Under the pieces are notes generated by a model. That model was not told the origin of the DNA, searched no databases, and saw only the letters and a program-made list of their open reading frames with translations. DNA of 64,000 bases from Chloroflexota bacterium. GTDB lineage: Bacteria; Chloroflexota; Anaerolineae; Anaerolineales; Villigracilaceae. The translations under genes were made by a program, and so were the position numbers. This document shows, in pieces, positions 15,750 through 24,212 of this stretch (positions are counted from its first letter, which is position 1; each line of letters starts with the position of its first letter). The stretch is taken from positions 123,542 to 187,541 of the forward strand of contig JACRLB010000029.1 in assembly GCA_016235445.1 (NCBI GenBank). Reading direction: 5' to 3'.

Positions 15750-16889
15750 TTGAGCAACCTGCCCGGCAAATTTATGATCGGCTTAACTGGCAACATCGCC
15801 ACTGGCAAGAGTGTGGTGCGCCGCATGTTGGAACACCTGGGCGCATACACCATCGACGCCGATGCGCTTACCCATCGCACCTATGCAAAGGGCGCGCCCG
15901 GCTACCAGCAGGTGATCGATAAATTCGGAAAATGGCTGCTCAATAAAGAAGGCGAGATCGACCGCAAGAAACTCGGCAACCTTGTTTTCTCCGATGCCGA
16001 AGCATTGAAACAATTGGAAGCCATCGTGCATCCGCTGGTTCGTCAGGCGGCGGAGATTCTTGCCCAACGCGCAACCCAGCCTGTGGTTGTGATCGAAGCG
16101 ATCAAACTGCTCGAAGGCGACCTGCGCAAGGTGTGCAATTCCATCTGGGTGACGAATGCCCCGGAAGATGTGCAGGCGGAACGATTGATCCGCAAGCGCG
16201 GCATGACTCGCGACCAGGCTTTGGAACGCATTCATATTCAATCGGCCCAAAGCGCGAAAGTGGCGGTTGCGAACATCGTCATCACGAACACCGGTTCCTA
16301 CGATGATCTGTGGAAACAGGTCAGCGAGGCGTGGAAGGAGATCGTCCCCGGCGCAAACAGCGCCATGGCCGACTCGGTCGTTATCAAAAAACCGACAGGC
16401 GAGCTTTCCGTCAAACGCGGCAAGCCAAAGCATTCTACGCCCATCGCAGAGTTGATCACACGCCTGAGCAAGGGTCAACGCAAGGTGACCGCCAGCGACG
16501 TGATGGAGGATTTCGGCGATAAAGCCTACATGCTCCTCGAGCAGGATGGTCAGCTTGTGGGGCTGGCAGGCTGGCAGGTGGAAAACCTCGTGACGCGCAC
16601 CACCGATATTTTTCTCGAAGAACATGTGAACGTGCAAAAAGCGCTTGAAACTCTCATCAAAGAAGTGGAAAGCGCATCCACTGAATTACAAAGTGAAGCG
16701 TCGCTCGTCTTTGCAATGAGCGAACTCTCGACGCAGGAAAACCTCTGGAAACAACTGGGCTACGAACGGCGCACACCGGAAACCCTCGGCGTGCAAGCCT
16801 GGCAGGATGCCGCAACCGAATCTACTCCAGCAGGAAGCGCGCTCTTCTTCAAACAATTACGCCAGGATCGCGTCCTGCGCCCCATTTAG
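15750..16889 (+). CDS. coaE: Dephospho-CoA kinase with C-terminal GNAT-like extension
   Basis: Last enzyme of coenzyme A synthesis, 379 aa against about 200 for ordinary CoaE. The kinase domain (residues 5-205) has the P-loop GLTGNIATGKSVV, IDADALTH and RLIRKRGMTRDQALERI lid. After a linker (about 206-235) a second domain has GDKAYMLLEQDGQLVGLAGW and ENLWKQLGYERRTPETLG, which resemble an acetyltransferase (GNAT) fold; that assignment is an inference. It starts at a TTG with AGAGGA 7 nt upstream. Intergenic 15671-15749 shows no other feature. Confidence 0.92.
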   Translation: MSNLPGKFMIGLTGNIATGKSVVRRMLEHLGAYTIDADALTHRTYAKGAPGYQQVIDKFGKWLLNKEGEIDRKKLGNLVFSDAEALKQLEAIVHPLVRQAAEILAQRATQPVVVIEAIKLLEGDLRKVCNSIWVTNAPEDVQAERLIRKRGMTRDQALERIHIQSAQSAKVAVANIVITNTGSYDDLWKQVSEAWKEIVPGANSAMADSVVIKKPTGELSVKRGKPKHSTPIAELITRLSKGQRKVTASDVMEDFGDKAYMLLEQDGQLVGLAGWQVENLVTRTTDIFLEEHVNVQKALETLIKEVESASTELQSEASLVFAMSELSTQENLWKQLGYERRTPETLGVQAWQDAATESTPAGSALFFKQLRQDRVLRPI

Positions 16890-16933
16890 AAATTAGGAAG
16901 TAGACAATATAAGAATTGGGAAGTAGGATTGCC

Positions 16934-16961
16934 TTCATCCTGCTTCCTGTTCCCTGCTCCC
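16934..16961. repeat. Degenerate heptanucleotide array upstream of cdaA
   Basis: Four in-register heptads TTCATCC, TGCTTCC, TGTTCCC, TGCTCCC lie just before the cdaA start codon, where a ribosome-binding site would be expected; none is present. Confidence 0.6.
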
Positions 16962-16973
16962 TAATTACCGCCT

Positions 16974-17846
16974 GTGACCGAATTTCTCAACAACCTCTTC
17001 TTTATATTTCAACGAATCAGCTGGCTGAGCGTTTTCGACATCATGCTCGTCACGCTGATTTTCTTTGGATTGCTGTATTCCCTGCGCGACACCCAGGCCA
17101 TGGCCTTACTGCGCGGGATGATCCTGCTCGTCGTGGCGCTCATCCTGCTCACCAGTTTGGTGGAATTGCCCGCCTTTTCGTGGTTCGCACAAAATTCCCT
17201 GCCTGCCTTATTGCTTGCCCTGCCGGTGATATTTGCCCCGGAGATTCGGCGGACGCTGGAGCGTCTCGGTCGGGCCGGGACCGTTTGGCCTGGTACCGTT
17301 AAATCGGCAGATGTGACCCTCGAGCAGACCATCCGCGCCGTGGTGACTGCGGCGGCACGGTTATCCGCCCGTCAGCACGGCGCATTGATCATCCTGCAAA
17401 GATTGGATAACCTCGATGAGTTTGCGCAAACCGGTGTGCAAATGAATGCCCGCATAACGCCTGAACTTTTGTTGCAAATTTTTTATCCCAACACACCCCT
17501 GCACGATGGCGCAGTCATCATCGTCAACTCGCAGATCGTTGCGGCGGCTTGTGTGTTGCCTCTCTCTGCCAGCGGAATTTTGAACCGCACCCCCGAACGC
17601 CAAATGGGACTCCGTCACCGCGCCGCCCTGGGCATCTCCGAAACCAGTGACGCGGTTGCCGTGGTCGTCTCGGAGGAGACGGGCGCCATTTCCATTGCGC
17701 ACGCCGGCAGGATGCTGCGCCGCCTCGACCCCGAACGGCTGGAAAATATTTTGATCGCCTTCTTCCGTCCGAATGGCAGGGAATATAAACCCAGCTTTTT
17801 CGAAAAACTATTGCCCGGTTTGTTTCGCAGAAAAGAAGATAAATAA
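16974..17846 (+). CDS. cdaA: Diadenylate cyclase CdaA
   Basis: Membrane c-di-AMP synthase, 290 aa. Three N-terminal membrane helices (about residues 17-85) are followed by the DAC catalytic domain, with LHDGAVIIVNSQIVAAACVLPLS (DGA motif) and RHRAALGISETSDAVAVVVSEE (RHR motif). c-di-AMP controls potassium and cell-wall homeostasis in bacteria that make it. The start is GTG at 16974 with no ribosome-binding site; TAATTA lies 6 nt upstream. The stop touches the ATG of the YbbR gene, so the pair is co-translated as in Firmicutes. Confidence 0.95.
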   Translation: MTEFLNNLFFIFQRISWLSVFDIMLVTLIFFGLLYSLRDTQAMALLRGMILLVVALILLTSLVELPAFSWFAQNSLPALLLALPVIFAPEIRRTLERLGRAGTVWPGTVKSADVTLEQTIRAVVTAAARLSARQHGALIILQRLDNLDEFAQTGVQMNARITPELLLQIFYPNTPLHDGAVIIVNSQIVAAACVLPLSASGILNRTPERQMGLRHRAALGISETSDAVAVVVSEETGAISIAHAGRMLRRLDPERLENILIAFFRPNGREYKPSFFEKLLPGLFRRKEDK

Positions 17847-19106
17847 ATGGTACGTTGGATCTCTCAAAATTACCGCACCTTTCTCTGGGCGTTTGCGCTG
17901 GCAATGGCTGTTTGGATTTCCGCCGTCACCTCTGCAGACCCGGACGAAACACGCGCGCTTTCTTCGCCTGTGCCAGTGCAGATCATCGGCCAATCTCCGA
18001 ATTTGGTGTTGAGCAGTGATATTCCCAAAGAGGTGGTGTTGACCTTGCGCGCGCCTCGTTCTGTTTGGAATTTCATCGAGGCAGACCCGCAGATCGTGCG
18101 CGCGATTTTGGATCTTTCGGGCTTGAGCTCGGGCGAACACGAGCTTGAATTGCAGATTCAAGTGAATGCAAGGCCGGTGCAGATCGTGTCTGTTGCGCCG
18201 AGCTTTATCAAATTTACCCTTGAACCGCTTGTGACCCAAACCTTCGAGATAGACTTAACCCTTTCGGGCGAAGCCGCCATCGGGTTTCAAATTGGAGAAT
18301 CAAGCCTGGAGCCAGTACAAGTTGTCGTGTCTGGCGCCCAGTCCCAGGTCAAGAGGGTGAGGCGCGCTCGGGTTTCCGTCAACCTGAGCGGCATTCGTGA
18401 AAATTACGATCAATCACTGGCGGTTGAAGTGTTGGATGAAAAAGGCGTCAAAGTGGAGGGGGTTTCGGTATCCCCTGAAACGGTTCATGTGATCTTGCCC
18501 GTCAGTCAGCAGGGGGGGTATCGCGATGTGGCTGTGAAAGTGACCACGGTTGGGCGGGTGGCGAGCGGCTACCGCCTGACAGATTTATCTGTGTTCCCGC
18601 CTGTTGTGACGATTTTTTCCGCTGACCCCGAACTGGTGAGCAACCTGCCCGGCGTGCTGGAGACCCAGCCGTTGGATCTGCAAAACGCGCAGGATGATAT
18701 TAACACGCGGCTTTCGATCAATTTACCCGAAGGTGTTTCCATCATTGGTGAGCAGACGGTTCTGATCCAGGCTGGGGTCTCGCCGATTGAAAGTAGTGTT
18801 ACACTGGCAGGAGAAAAAATCGAGATCATTGGGCTGGAAAACGGGCTGACCGCGCAGGTATCCCCCACGACAGTGGATGTGATCATCTCCGGGCCTTTAT
18901 CTCTGCTGGATACGCTCACCCGCCAGGGCGTGCGCGCCACCGTGGATTTGACAGGCCTGCCCGCTGGAACTTATCAGATTACCCCCCGAGTGGAGATCTT
19001 GATCGCGGATGTGATCGTTGAATCGATTCTGCCGAATACTGTGGAAGTGATCATCAGCATTATTCAGGCGCCGGCGGCCACGCCGATGCCATCCCCCACG
19101 CCATAA
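17847..19106 (+). CDS. YbbR-domain protein, CdaA regulator (CdaR-like)
   Basis: 419-aa protein with one N-terminal membrane helix (FLWAFALAMAVWISAVTS, about residues 11-28) and about four extracytoplasmic YbbR repeats, each with the IxPxxVxVxG-like core (for example LEPVQVVVSGAQSQV, VSPETVHVILP, VSPTTVDVIISGP). It ends in a Pro/Thr tail (ATPMPSPTP). In Firmicutes the equivalent CdaR modulates CdaA activity; the immediate fusion of the two reading frames here supports the same pairing. Confidence 0.92.
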   Translation: MVRWISQNYRTFLWAFALAMAVWISAVTSADPDETRALSSPVPVQIIGQSPNLVLSSDIPKEVVLTLRAPRSVWNFIEADPQIVRAILDLSGLSSGEHELELQIQVNARPVQIVSVAPSFIKFTLEPLVTQTFEIDLTLSGEAAIGFQIGESSLEPVQVVVSGAQSQVKRVRRARVSVNLSGIRENYDQSLAVEVLDEKGVKVEGVSVSPETVHVILPVSQQGGYRDVAVKVTTVGRVASGYRLTDLSVFPPVVTIFSADPELVSNLPGVLETQPLDLQNAQDDINTRLSINLPEGVSIIGEQTVLIQAGVSPIESSVTLAGEKIEIIGLENGLTAQVSPTTVDVIISGPLSLLDTLTRQGVRATVDLTGLPAGTYQITPRVEILIADVIVESILPNTVEVIISIIQAPAATPMPSPTP

Positions 19107-19133
19107 TCAAGAAATTGGAAAATAGAAATTATC

Positions 19134-20498
19134 ATGAAACCTGTTGTAGCATTAGTAGGTAGACCCAACGTTGGCAAGTCCACTTTGTTCAATCGCCTTG
19201 CCGGCGAGCGGCTTGCCATTGTGGACGAAACCCCCGGCACCACGCGTGACCGTTTATTTGGTGAGGCGGAATGGAATGGACGCACTTTCAGCATTGTGGA
19301 TACGGGCGGCATTGACCCAACCCACGGCGGTAAGACGCCGCTTTCTGTGGGGTCGGTGGATTTCATTGAAGATATCCGCAGGCAGGCGCAGGTAGCCATT
19401 CAAGAAGCGGATGCGGTGCTCTTCGTCAATGATGGGGAGACTGGCGTCACTGAACCAGACCGCGAGGTGGCTACCATCCTGCGCCGCTCGCAAAAGAAAT
19501 TACCGGATGGCACCTTCTGGCCGCCGATCTTTTTGGTGGTCAACAAATGCGAATCAAGAGAGAGACGCGACCAGTCTTCCGAGTTCTATGAGCTTGGCCT
19601 GGGTGAACCGTTTGCCATCTCTGCCATTCACGGCACGAGCACAGGCGACCTGCTCGATGCGCTCGTGGCCGCCTTCCCCGAACAAAAAGAGGAAGAGGAA
19701 GATGACAGCATCAAGATCGCTTTGGTTGGCAAACCAAATGCAGGCAAATCAAGTTTGTTGAATAAATTGGTCGGTGTGGAGCGTGTGATTGTCAGCCCAA
19801 TTGCGGGGACCACTCGCGACTCGATTGACACGAAGATGGACTTTGACGGGGTGGAGGTCACGTTGATCGACACGGCTGGCATTCGTCGGCGCGGAAAGAT
19901 CGAGCATGGCGTGGAGCAGTACAGCGTCCTGCGTTCCTTCAAATCCATCGAGCGTGCAGATGTCGCCTTGTTGATGATCGACGCCACCACAGGCATCACC
20001 GCGCAGGATGCGCACATTGCAGGCTTCATCCTCGATGAATGGAAATCATGCGTGGTGCTGGTCAACAAATGGGATGCCATCGAAAAAGATGGCGATACCA
20101 TGGATGCCTTCACGGCAAGGATCCGCAACGATTTGAACTTTATGGATTATGTGCCGATCCTGTACATCTCTGCCAAAACGGGCCAGCGTGTGGAACAGGT
20201 GATGCCGATGGCGCTGCAAGTGCAGGAGGAACGCCTCGCGCGGCTGACGACTTCCACCATCAATGAGATCATCCACAAGGCGCAGGATGCGCATCCGCAC
20301 CCATCCCATGCGGGGCGCGCGCTCAAGATGTTCTATGGCACCCAGGTTCGCAGTGATCCGCCGACGTTTATGATCTATGTCAACGAGCCCAAGTTGATGC
20401 ACTTCTCGTATTTGCGTTATCTCGAGAATCAGATCCGCATGGAATATAACTTCCTCGGAACGCCCATCCGCATCATCACCAAGGGGCGCAGGGAATAA
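19134..20498 (+). CDS. der: Ribosome assembly GTPase Der (EngA)
   Basis: Essential double GTPase for 50S assembly, 454 aa. Two G domains are seen: GRPNVGKST (residues 8-16), DETPGTTRD, DTGG and NKCE; then GKPNAGKSS near residue 198, SPIAGTTRD, DTAGI and NKWD. The C-terminal KH-like domain ends in FLGTPIRIITKGRRE, the usual Der finish. The start follows GGAAAATAGAAATTATC with only a weak purine tract. Confidence 0.97.
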   Translation: MKPVVALVGRPNVGKSTLFNRLAGERLAIVDETPGTTRDRLFGEAEWNGRTFSIVDTGGIDPTHGGKTPLSVGSVDFIEDIRRQAQVAIQEADAVLFVNDGETGVTEPDREVATILRRSQKKLPDGTFWPPIFLVVNKCESRERRDQSSEFYELGLGEPFAISAIHGTSTGDLLDALVAAFPEQKEEEEDDSIKIALVGKPNAGKSSLLNKLVGVERVIVSPIAGTTRDSIDTKMDFDGVEVTLIDTAGIRRRGKIEHGVEQYSVLRSFKSIERADVALLMIDATTGITAQDAHIAGFILDEWKSCVVLVNKWDAIEKDGDTMDAFTARIRNDLNFMDYVPILYISAKTGQRVEQVMPMALQVQEERLARLTTSTINEIIHKAQDAHPHPSHAGRALKMFYGTQVRSDPPTFMIYVNEPKLMHFSYLRYLENQIRMEYNFLGTPIRIITKGRRE

Positions 20499-20504
20499 TT
20501 TTTC

Positions 20505-20537
20505 AAACCCTACAGGTCTTAAAGACCTTTAAGGTTT
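20505..20537 (+). terminator. Hairpin after der, related to the AAACCCTAAAGGTC repeats
   Basis: Imperfect arms AAACCCTACAGGTCT (20505-20519) and AGACCTTTAAGGTTT (20523-20537) followed by TTGT. It may terminate der. The arms closely resemble the inner repeat of the elements at 13389 and 31069. Confidence 0.6.
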
Positions 20538-20556
20538 TGTAACAGGTGAATATTAA

Positions 20557-20940
20557 ATGAACAAACGAACCATCCTCATCCTCGGCGACATCGCCGCCTT
20601 GGCCATACTCACCTTCATCGGCTTTGCCATGCATGGAGAAACCGCGCTGTCATTCATCCCGCGCATGGGAACCACATTCCTGCCGATTTTATTTGGCTGG
20701 TTTCTCCTTGCGGCCTGGCTTGGGTTGTTCGATGAACAAGTCATCTCGAACCCAAAGAATTTGTGGCGCATCATCCTTGCCATGCTCTTCATAGCTCCGC
20801 TGACAGCCACACTGCGGTCTGCATTGCTGGGCGCCGCGATGCTCCCTCTTTTTCCGCTCATTCTCGGCGGGAGCAACGCCATTGGCTTGATCGTCTGGAG
20901 ATGGCTTTACATTTTTATTGCAAGGCGGGGTATAAAATAA
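20557..20940 (+). CDS. DUF3054 family membrane protein
   Basis: 127-aa protein with four hydrophobic segments (about residues 7-24, 40-58, 70-90 and 95-120), matching the DUF3054 family in length and in the closing LILGGSNAIGLIVWRWLY. Function unknown. AGGTGA lies 7 nt before the ATG. Confidence 0.75.
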   Translation: MNKRTILILGDIAALAILTFIGFAMHGETALSFIPRMGTTFLPILFGWFLLAAWLGLFDEQVISNPKNLWRIILAMLFIAPLTATLRSALLGAAMLPLFPLILGGSNAIGLIVWRWLYIFIARRGIK

Positions 20941-20985
20941 AGCTGTATTTCAACAAGTGAGCATTTAGCGCACTCCAAATTATGC

Positions 20986-20991
20986 TACAAT
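20986..20991 (+). promoter_or_regulatory. -10 box of a probable leaderless transcript
   Basis: TACAAT ends 6 nt before the ATG at 20998, which has no ribosome-binding site, so transcription would begin at or next to the start codon. Confidence 0.55.
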
Positions 20992-20997
20992 AATTTT

Positions 20998-21627
20998 ATG
21001 TTCAACGCAGGGTCTCTTACCTTCCGGGAGTTTGTTATGAGTGAATCCTTGCCGCTTGCGATCATTCAGGAAACTGTGCTTGAATTTTTACGTGGCAGGG
21101 ATGATGCGGTGGTTTTTGGCGCGCAAGCAGTCAATGCCTATGTGCCAGAGCCGCGCATGAGCCAGGATATTGATATCCTTTCTCCCCGCGCCGCAGAATT
21201 TTCGGAGGAGCTTCGCTCTCACCTTAGTGATCAATTACATATCGCAGTGCGAGTAAGTGAAGTTGCGGATGGCCGCGGATACAGGCTTTACCAGGTTCAA
21301 AAATCTGGTAATCGTCACCTTGTAGATATTAGACTGGTTCAAAGCCTGCCGCCGTCACAACGAATTTCGCAAGTGCTCGTCGCTTCGCCCGAAGAACTTA
21401 TAGCTCTTAAAGTAATTGCTTATCATCAACGACGCGGGCAACCCAAATCGGGAACTGACTGGCGTGATGTTGCCATGTTATTGCTCGCATTTCCAGAATT
21501 AAAGCGCGATTCAGGGCCTGTTTTGGAAAGGTTGAAAGCAGAAAATGCAGGGGAAGATGCTGTCAGCCTGTGGCACGAACTGGTTAAGCAGGAGATCCTG
21601 ACCACAAATGAGGATGATGAATTTTAA
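20998..21627 (+). CDS. Nucleotidyltransferase-fold protein (AbiEii/MNT-like)
   Basis: 209-aa protein with the nucleotidyltransferase signature AVVFGAQAVNAYVPEPRMSQDIDILS (residues about 32-57), where DxD in QDIDIL would hold the metals, a distal strand in HLVDIRL and the helix ASPEELIALKVIAYHQRRGQPK typical of AbiEii-like toxins. No antitoxin-like gene sits beside it; a solitary enzyme or an orphan toxin component are both possible. An alternative start at 21037 (MSESLPLAI) cannot be excluded, but the -10 box favours the first ATG. Confidence 0.7.
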   Translation: MFNAGSLTFREFVMSESLPLAIIQETVLEFLRGRDDAVVFGAQAVNAYVPEPRMSQDIDILSPRAAEFSEELRSHLSDQLHIAVRVSEVADGRGYRLYQVQKSGNRHLVDIRLVQSLPPSQRISQVLVASPEELIALKVIAYHQRRGQPKSGTDWRDVAMLLLAFPELKRDSGPVLERLKAENAGEDAVSLWHELVKQEILTTNEDDEF

Positions 21628-21655
21628 TCTTCAAATTCAGCCGCCATTAAGAGGG

Positions 21656-21661
21656 TAAAAT
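21656..21661 (+). promoter_or_regulatory. -10 box upstream of the ECF sigma factor gene
   Basis: TAAAAT ends 8 nt before the ATG at 21670, with no ribosome-binding site between. Confidence 0.5.
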
Positions 21662-21669
21662 AGAAATCT

Positions 21670-22278
21670 ATGGACGAAACCTCGCTCATTCATTCCGCAC
21701 AAAACGGCGACCTTGATGCCTTCAACACATTGATCCTGCATTATCAGGATTCTGTATTCAACACCGCTGTGCGCATCCTCGGCGATGACGACGCGGCAGA
21801 AGACGCGGCGCAGGAGGCGTTCATCTCCGCCTTCCGCAGTATCAAATCGTTTCGCGGCGGCTCCTTCAAAGCCTGGATACTGCGAACCGTCACCAACGCC
21901 TGCTACGATGAACTGCGCCGACAAAAGCGGCGTCCCACCACACCGCTCGAACCTGAAACCCGCGATGGCGAAGAAATGGATTCACCCAAGTGGCTGGCAG
22001 ACCCCCACATGACCCCCGCTCAAAAATCGGAAGCCGACGAACTCGAACATGCCATTCAACATTGTCTCAATGAATTGCCCACCGACTTCCGCACGGTTGT
22101 AGTGCTGGCCGATATTCAAGGCATGGATTACAGCGAAGTCGCCGCCGTGGCACAAGCGCCGCTTGGCACCATCAAAAGCCGCCTTGCCCGCGCGCGCCTG
22201 CGCCTGCGTGAATGCCTGCGCGGCTTCGAGGAACTTTTGCCCGCTTCATTCCGTCTTGAAGGGGAAAGAATCTTATGA
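21670..22278 (+). CDS. ECF-family RNA polymerase sigma factor
   Basis: 202-aa group-4 sigma factor (RpoE-like). Region 2 spans FNTLILHYQDSVFNTAVRILGD through AAEDAAQEAFISAFRSIKSF and WILRTVTNACYDELRRQKR; region 4 has LPTDFRTVVVLADIQGMDYSEVAAVAQAPLGTIKSRLARARLRLRECL with its helix-turn-helix. A long linker (residues 85-120) separates the two. The stop overlaps the next start (ATGA), so it is translationally coupled to the membrane protein that should be its anti-sigma factor. Confidence 0.95.
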   Translation: MDETSLIHSAQNGDLDAFNTLILHYQDSVFNTAVRILGDDDAAEDAAQEAFISAFRSIKSFRGGSFKAWILRTVTNACYDELRRQKRRPTTPLEPETRDGEEMDSPKWLADPHMTPAQKSEADELEHAIQHCLNELPTDFRTVVVLADIQGMDYSEVAAVAQAPLGTIKSRLARARLRLRECLRGFEELLPASFRLEGERIL

Positions 22279-23048
22279 AAAATTCCCGCGAGATCGAACA
22301 ACTCTCTTTATATCTGGATGGACAACTCGATGAATCCGAATCAAAGCGATTGGAAACCCGCCTCACTGCGGACCTTGAGCTTGCTTCTGTTTTAAATGAC
22401 ATTCGCCTCGCCCGAGGCATTCTCCGCAGTCTGCCTGCCCGCAAGGCTCCGCGCAATTTCACACTCACCCGCAAAATGGCAGGGATCAAACCACCCCTCC
22501 CGCGCGCATATCCCTTCTTCAGATTCTCGACAGCGTTCGCAACCATCCTCCTCATGCTTACCTTTGCGGCCAATTCATTGCCGCGGATGAGTTTTGGGTT
22601 TGGCGCCGCCGCGCCTGCTGTAGAGTCTGCCAATGGAATTGGCGGCGGCGGAGGCTGTGAAGAACCATGTCAAGAATCCTTCCAGGCCGCCGCAACGGAA
22701 GCCCCCGCCGTTGCAACTGAAGCTCCTGCCGTAGAAGCCCCTGTCGTTGCAACCGAAGCGCCTGTTGCCACTGAACCCCCGGCCTTTGCTGAAGCGCCGC
22801 CCGTGGAAACGGCTGTCCAGTCCACTTTGGCGGCTGAGACTGCCCGCGAGGAAAGCCCATCTTTAGATGCGATGCAAACGCCCAAAGAGGCGGAAACTGA
22901 ATCAGCAATACAGGATCAGCCCACCCTTCGAGCGAAGCGTGAGTCGGTGATCCCAATTGCGTGGCAGGTTATTTTGTTGGTCGTCATCGCGTTGAGTATT
23001 TTGATGATGTGGCTCATGCAAAAATCTGCTTCGCGAAAATGGCAATAA
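22275..23048 (+). CDS. Putative transmembrane anti-sigma factor with Ala/Thr/Glu/Pro repeats
   Basis: 257 aa. The cytoplasmic N-terminus (residues 1-80, LSLYLDGQLDESESKRLETRL) matches the anti-sigma fold but lacks the HxxxCxxC zinc site. A membrane helix (about 84-103) leads to an extracytoplasmic region with a Gly-rich patch, two Cys and ATEAPAV-type repeats (about 135-175), and a second membrane helix near the C-terminus (PIAWQVILLVVIALSILMMWLM). It probably holds the sigma factor until an envelope signal arrives. Confidence 0.8.
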   Translation: MKNSREIEQLSLYLDGQLDESESKRLETRLTADLELASVLNDIRLARGILRSLPARKAPRNFTLTRKMAGIKPPLPRAYPFFRFSTAFATILLMLTFAANSLPRMSFGFGAAAPAVESANGIGGGGGCEEPCQESFQAAATEAPAVATEAPAVEAPVVATEAPVATEPPAFAEAPPVETAVQSTLAAETAREESPSLDAMQTPKEAETESAIQDQPTLRAKRESVIPIAWQVILLVVIALSILMMWLMQKSASRKWQ

Positions 23049-23055
23049 GTTTCAA

Positions 23056-23544
23056 ATGGCTAAACAGGGCTTTATAAAATTCTGTTTGCGCTGTGGGGCG
23101 CAGGTTGTGGAGGAAGAAAAGTTTGGCAGACTGCGCCCTGTTTGCCCGCAGTGTGGTTGGATTCATTTTCAAGACCCGAAAGTTGCGGCGGCTGTCCTTG
23201 TGGAAGAGGATGGCCGCGTTTTGCTGGTGCGGCGCGCGAATGAGCCGTTTCGCGGGTTGTGGACTTTGCCCGCGGGATTTGTCAATGGCGGCGAAGACCC
23301 TGCCGAGGCGGCGGAGCGTGAATGTTTGGAGGAGACAGGCCTGAGCGTGCGCGTGATGCGGGTGCTGGATGTCATCTCTGGCCGCGAGCACGAGCGCGGC
23401 GCAGACTTTATCATCATCTATCTGGCCGAGGTGGTCGGCGGCGAGCTTGCCCCAGCCGACGATGCAGATGCGGCGGAGTGGTTCACGCGAGTTGACCTGC
23501 CTCCGCTGGCATTCAAAGCCACGCAAAAGGTTTTGCTGAAATAA
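23056..23544 (+). CDS. NUDIX hydrolase with N-terminal zinc ribbon
   Basis: 162 aa. A zinc ribbon (CLRCG near residue 10 and CPQCG near 34) precedes a NUDIX domain whose box reads GFVNGGEDPAEAAERECLEE followed by TGL, fitting GX5EX7REUXEEXGU. Zinc-ribbon NUDIX proteins of this type include NADH pyrophosphatase relatives, but the NudC-specific SQPWPFPxS motif is absent, so the substrate is open. Confidence 0.9.
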   Translation: MAKQGFIKFCLRCGAQVVEEEKFGRLRPVCPQCGWIHFQDPKVAAAVLVEEDGRVLLVRRANEPFRGLWTLPAGFVNGGEDPAEAAERECLEETGLSVRVMRVLDVISGREHERGADFIIIYLAEVVGGELAPADDADAAEWFTRVDLPPLAFKATQKVLLK

Positions 23545-23555
23545 ACTTCTGATAA

Positions 23556-24170
23556 TTATGGATTCAACTTCACCCACGGCACAGTCACGGGGAGTCCGCG
23601 TTTGTCGTTATCTGGCAGTATTGCTTTGCGGTCGGCAATGTAGACGGTGTAGCGTTCACCGGGCAGAACATCCAATGCAATGAGCGGACTGCCGACACAA
23701 TCAGTGGGGATGGTGCATTCGGTGTAGCCGTAATGATATTCAGTGGGGGCATTGCTTAAGCGGGCGTAAATCACATAGGTGCCTGGCGCTTGAACTGCCA
23801 TATCCAGCGGCGGCGAGGTGGGTAGGAAAGAAGCGGTGTGCATCCCAGCCGACATGAAAAGCGTGAATGTCTTGCCCGTATAAACTTCCTGCGCATACAG
23901 GTTGGCCGAGAAACCCGCGCCGCCACTGCCCATATTCAATGCCACATTGATGATGGCAGGAGCGCCCACGACAGTTGGCGATGGAACCTGCGTGTAAAAC
24001 GGGACAAGCGTGGCCGTGAGAAAATAGTTCGGGTCTACGGTGGGCGGCTTGGTCATGCGAATTGGCGATGGCGTTGGAAGAACGGACGGGGGTTTGGTAG
24101 TTGCATCTGCCATGCAGGCAAATAGCCCAAGGACGCCTGCACATATAACAATAAAAATTGCCTTCTTCAT
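23556..24170 (-). CDS. Predicted lipoprotein, function unknown
   Basis: 204 aa with a lipoprotein signal peptide ending in LGLFAC (Cys19), a Pro/Thr-rich linker (about residues 24-65) and a beta-rich domain with two closely spaced Cys (ECTIPTDCVG) that could form a disulphide. No family recognised. The next minus-strand gene is also a lipoprotein of similar design; a 42-bp gap separates them. Confidence 0.75.
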   Translation of the reverse strand: MKKAIFIVICAGVLGLFACMADATTKPPSVLPTPSPIRMTKPPTVDPNYFLTATLVPFYTQVPSPTVVGAPAIINVALNMGSGGAGFSANLYAQEVYTGKTFTLFMSAGMHTASFLPTSPPLDMAVQAPGTYVIYARLSNAPTEYHYGYTECTIPTDCVGSPLIALDVLPGERYTVYIADRKAILPDNDKRGLPVTVPWVKLNP

Positions 24171-24212
24171 GGAGTAATTCCTTTCTTTACATATCTTACC
24201 TTACGCGCCGAC

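Noticed and set aside
15783..16637. A 284-codon antisense frame over coaE
   Set aside because: The CoaE motifs on the plus strand are complete and the antisense product has no family features.
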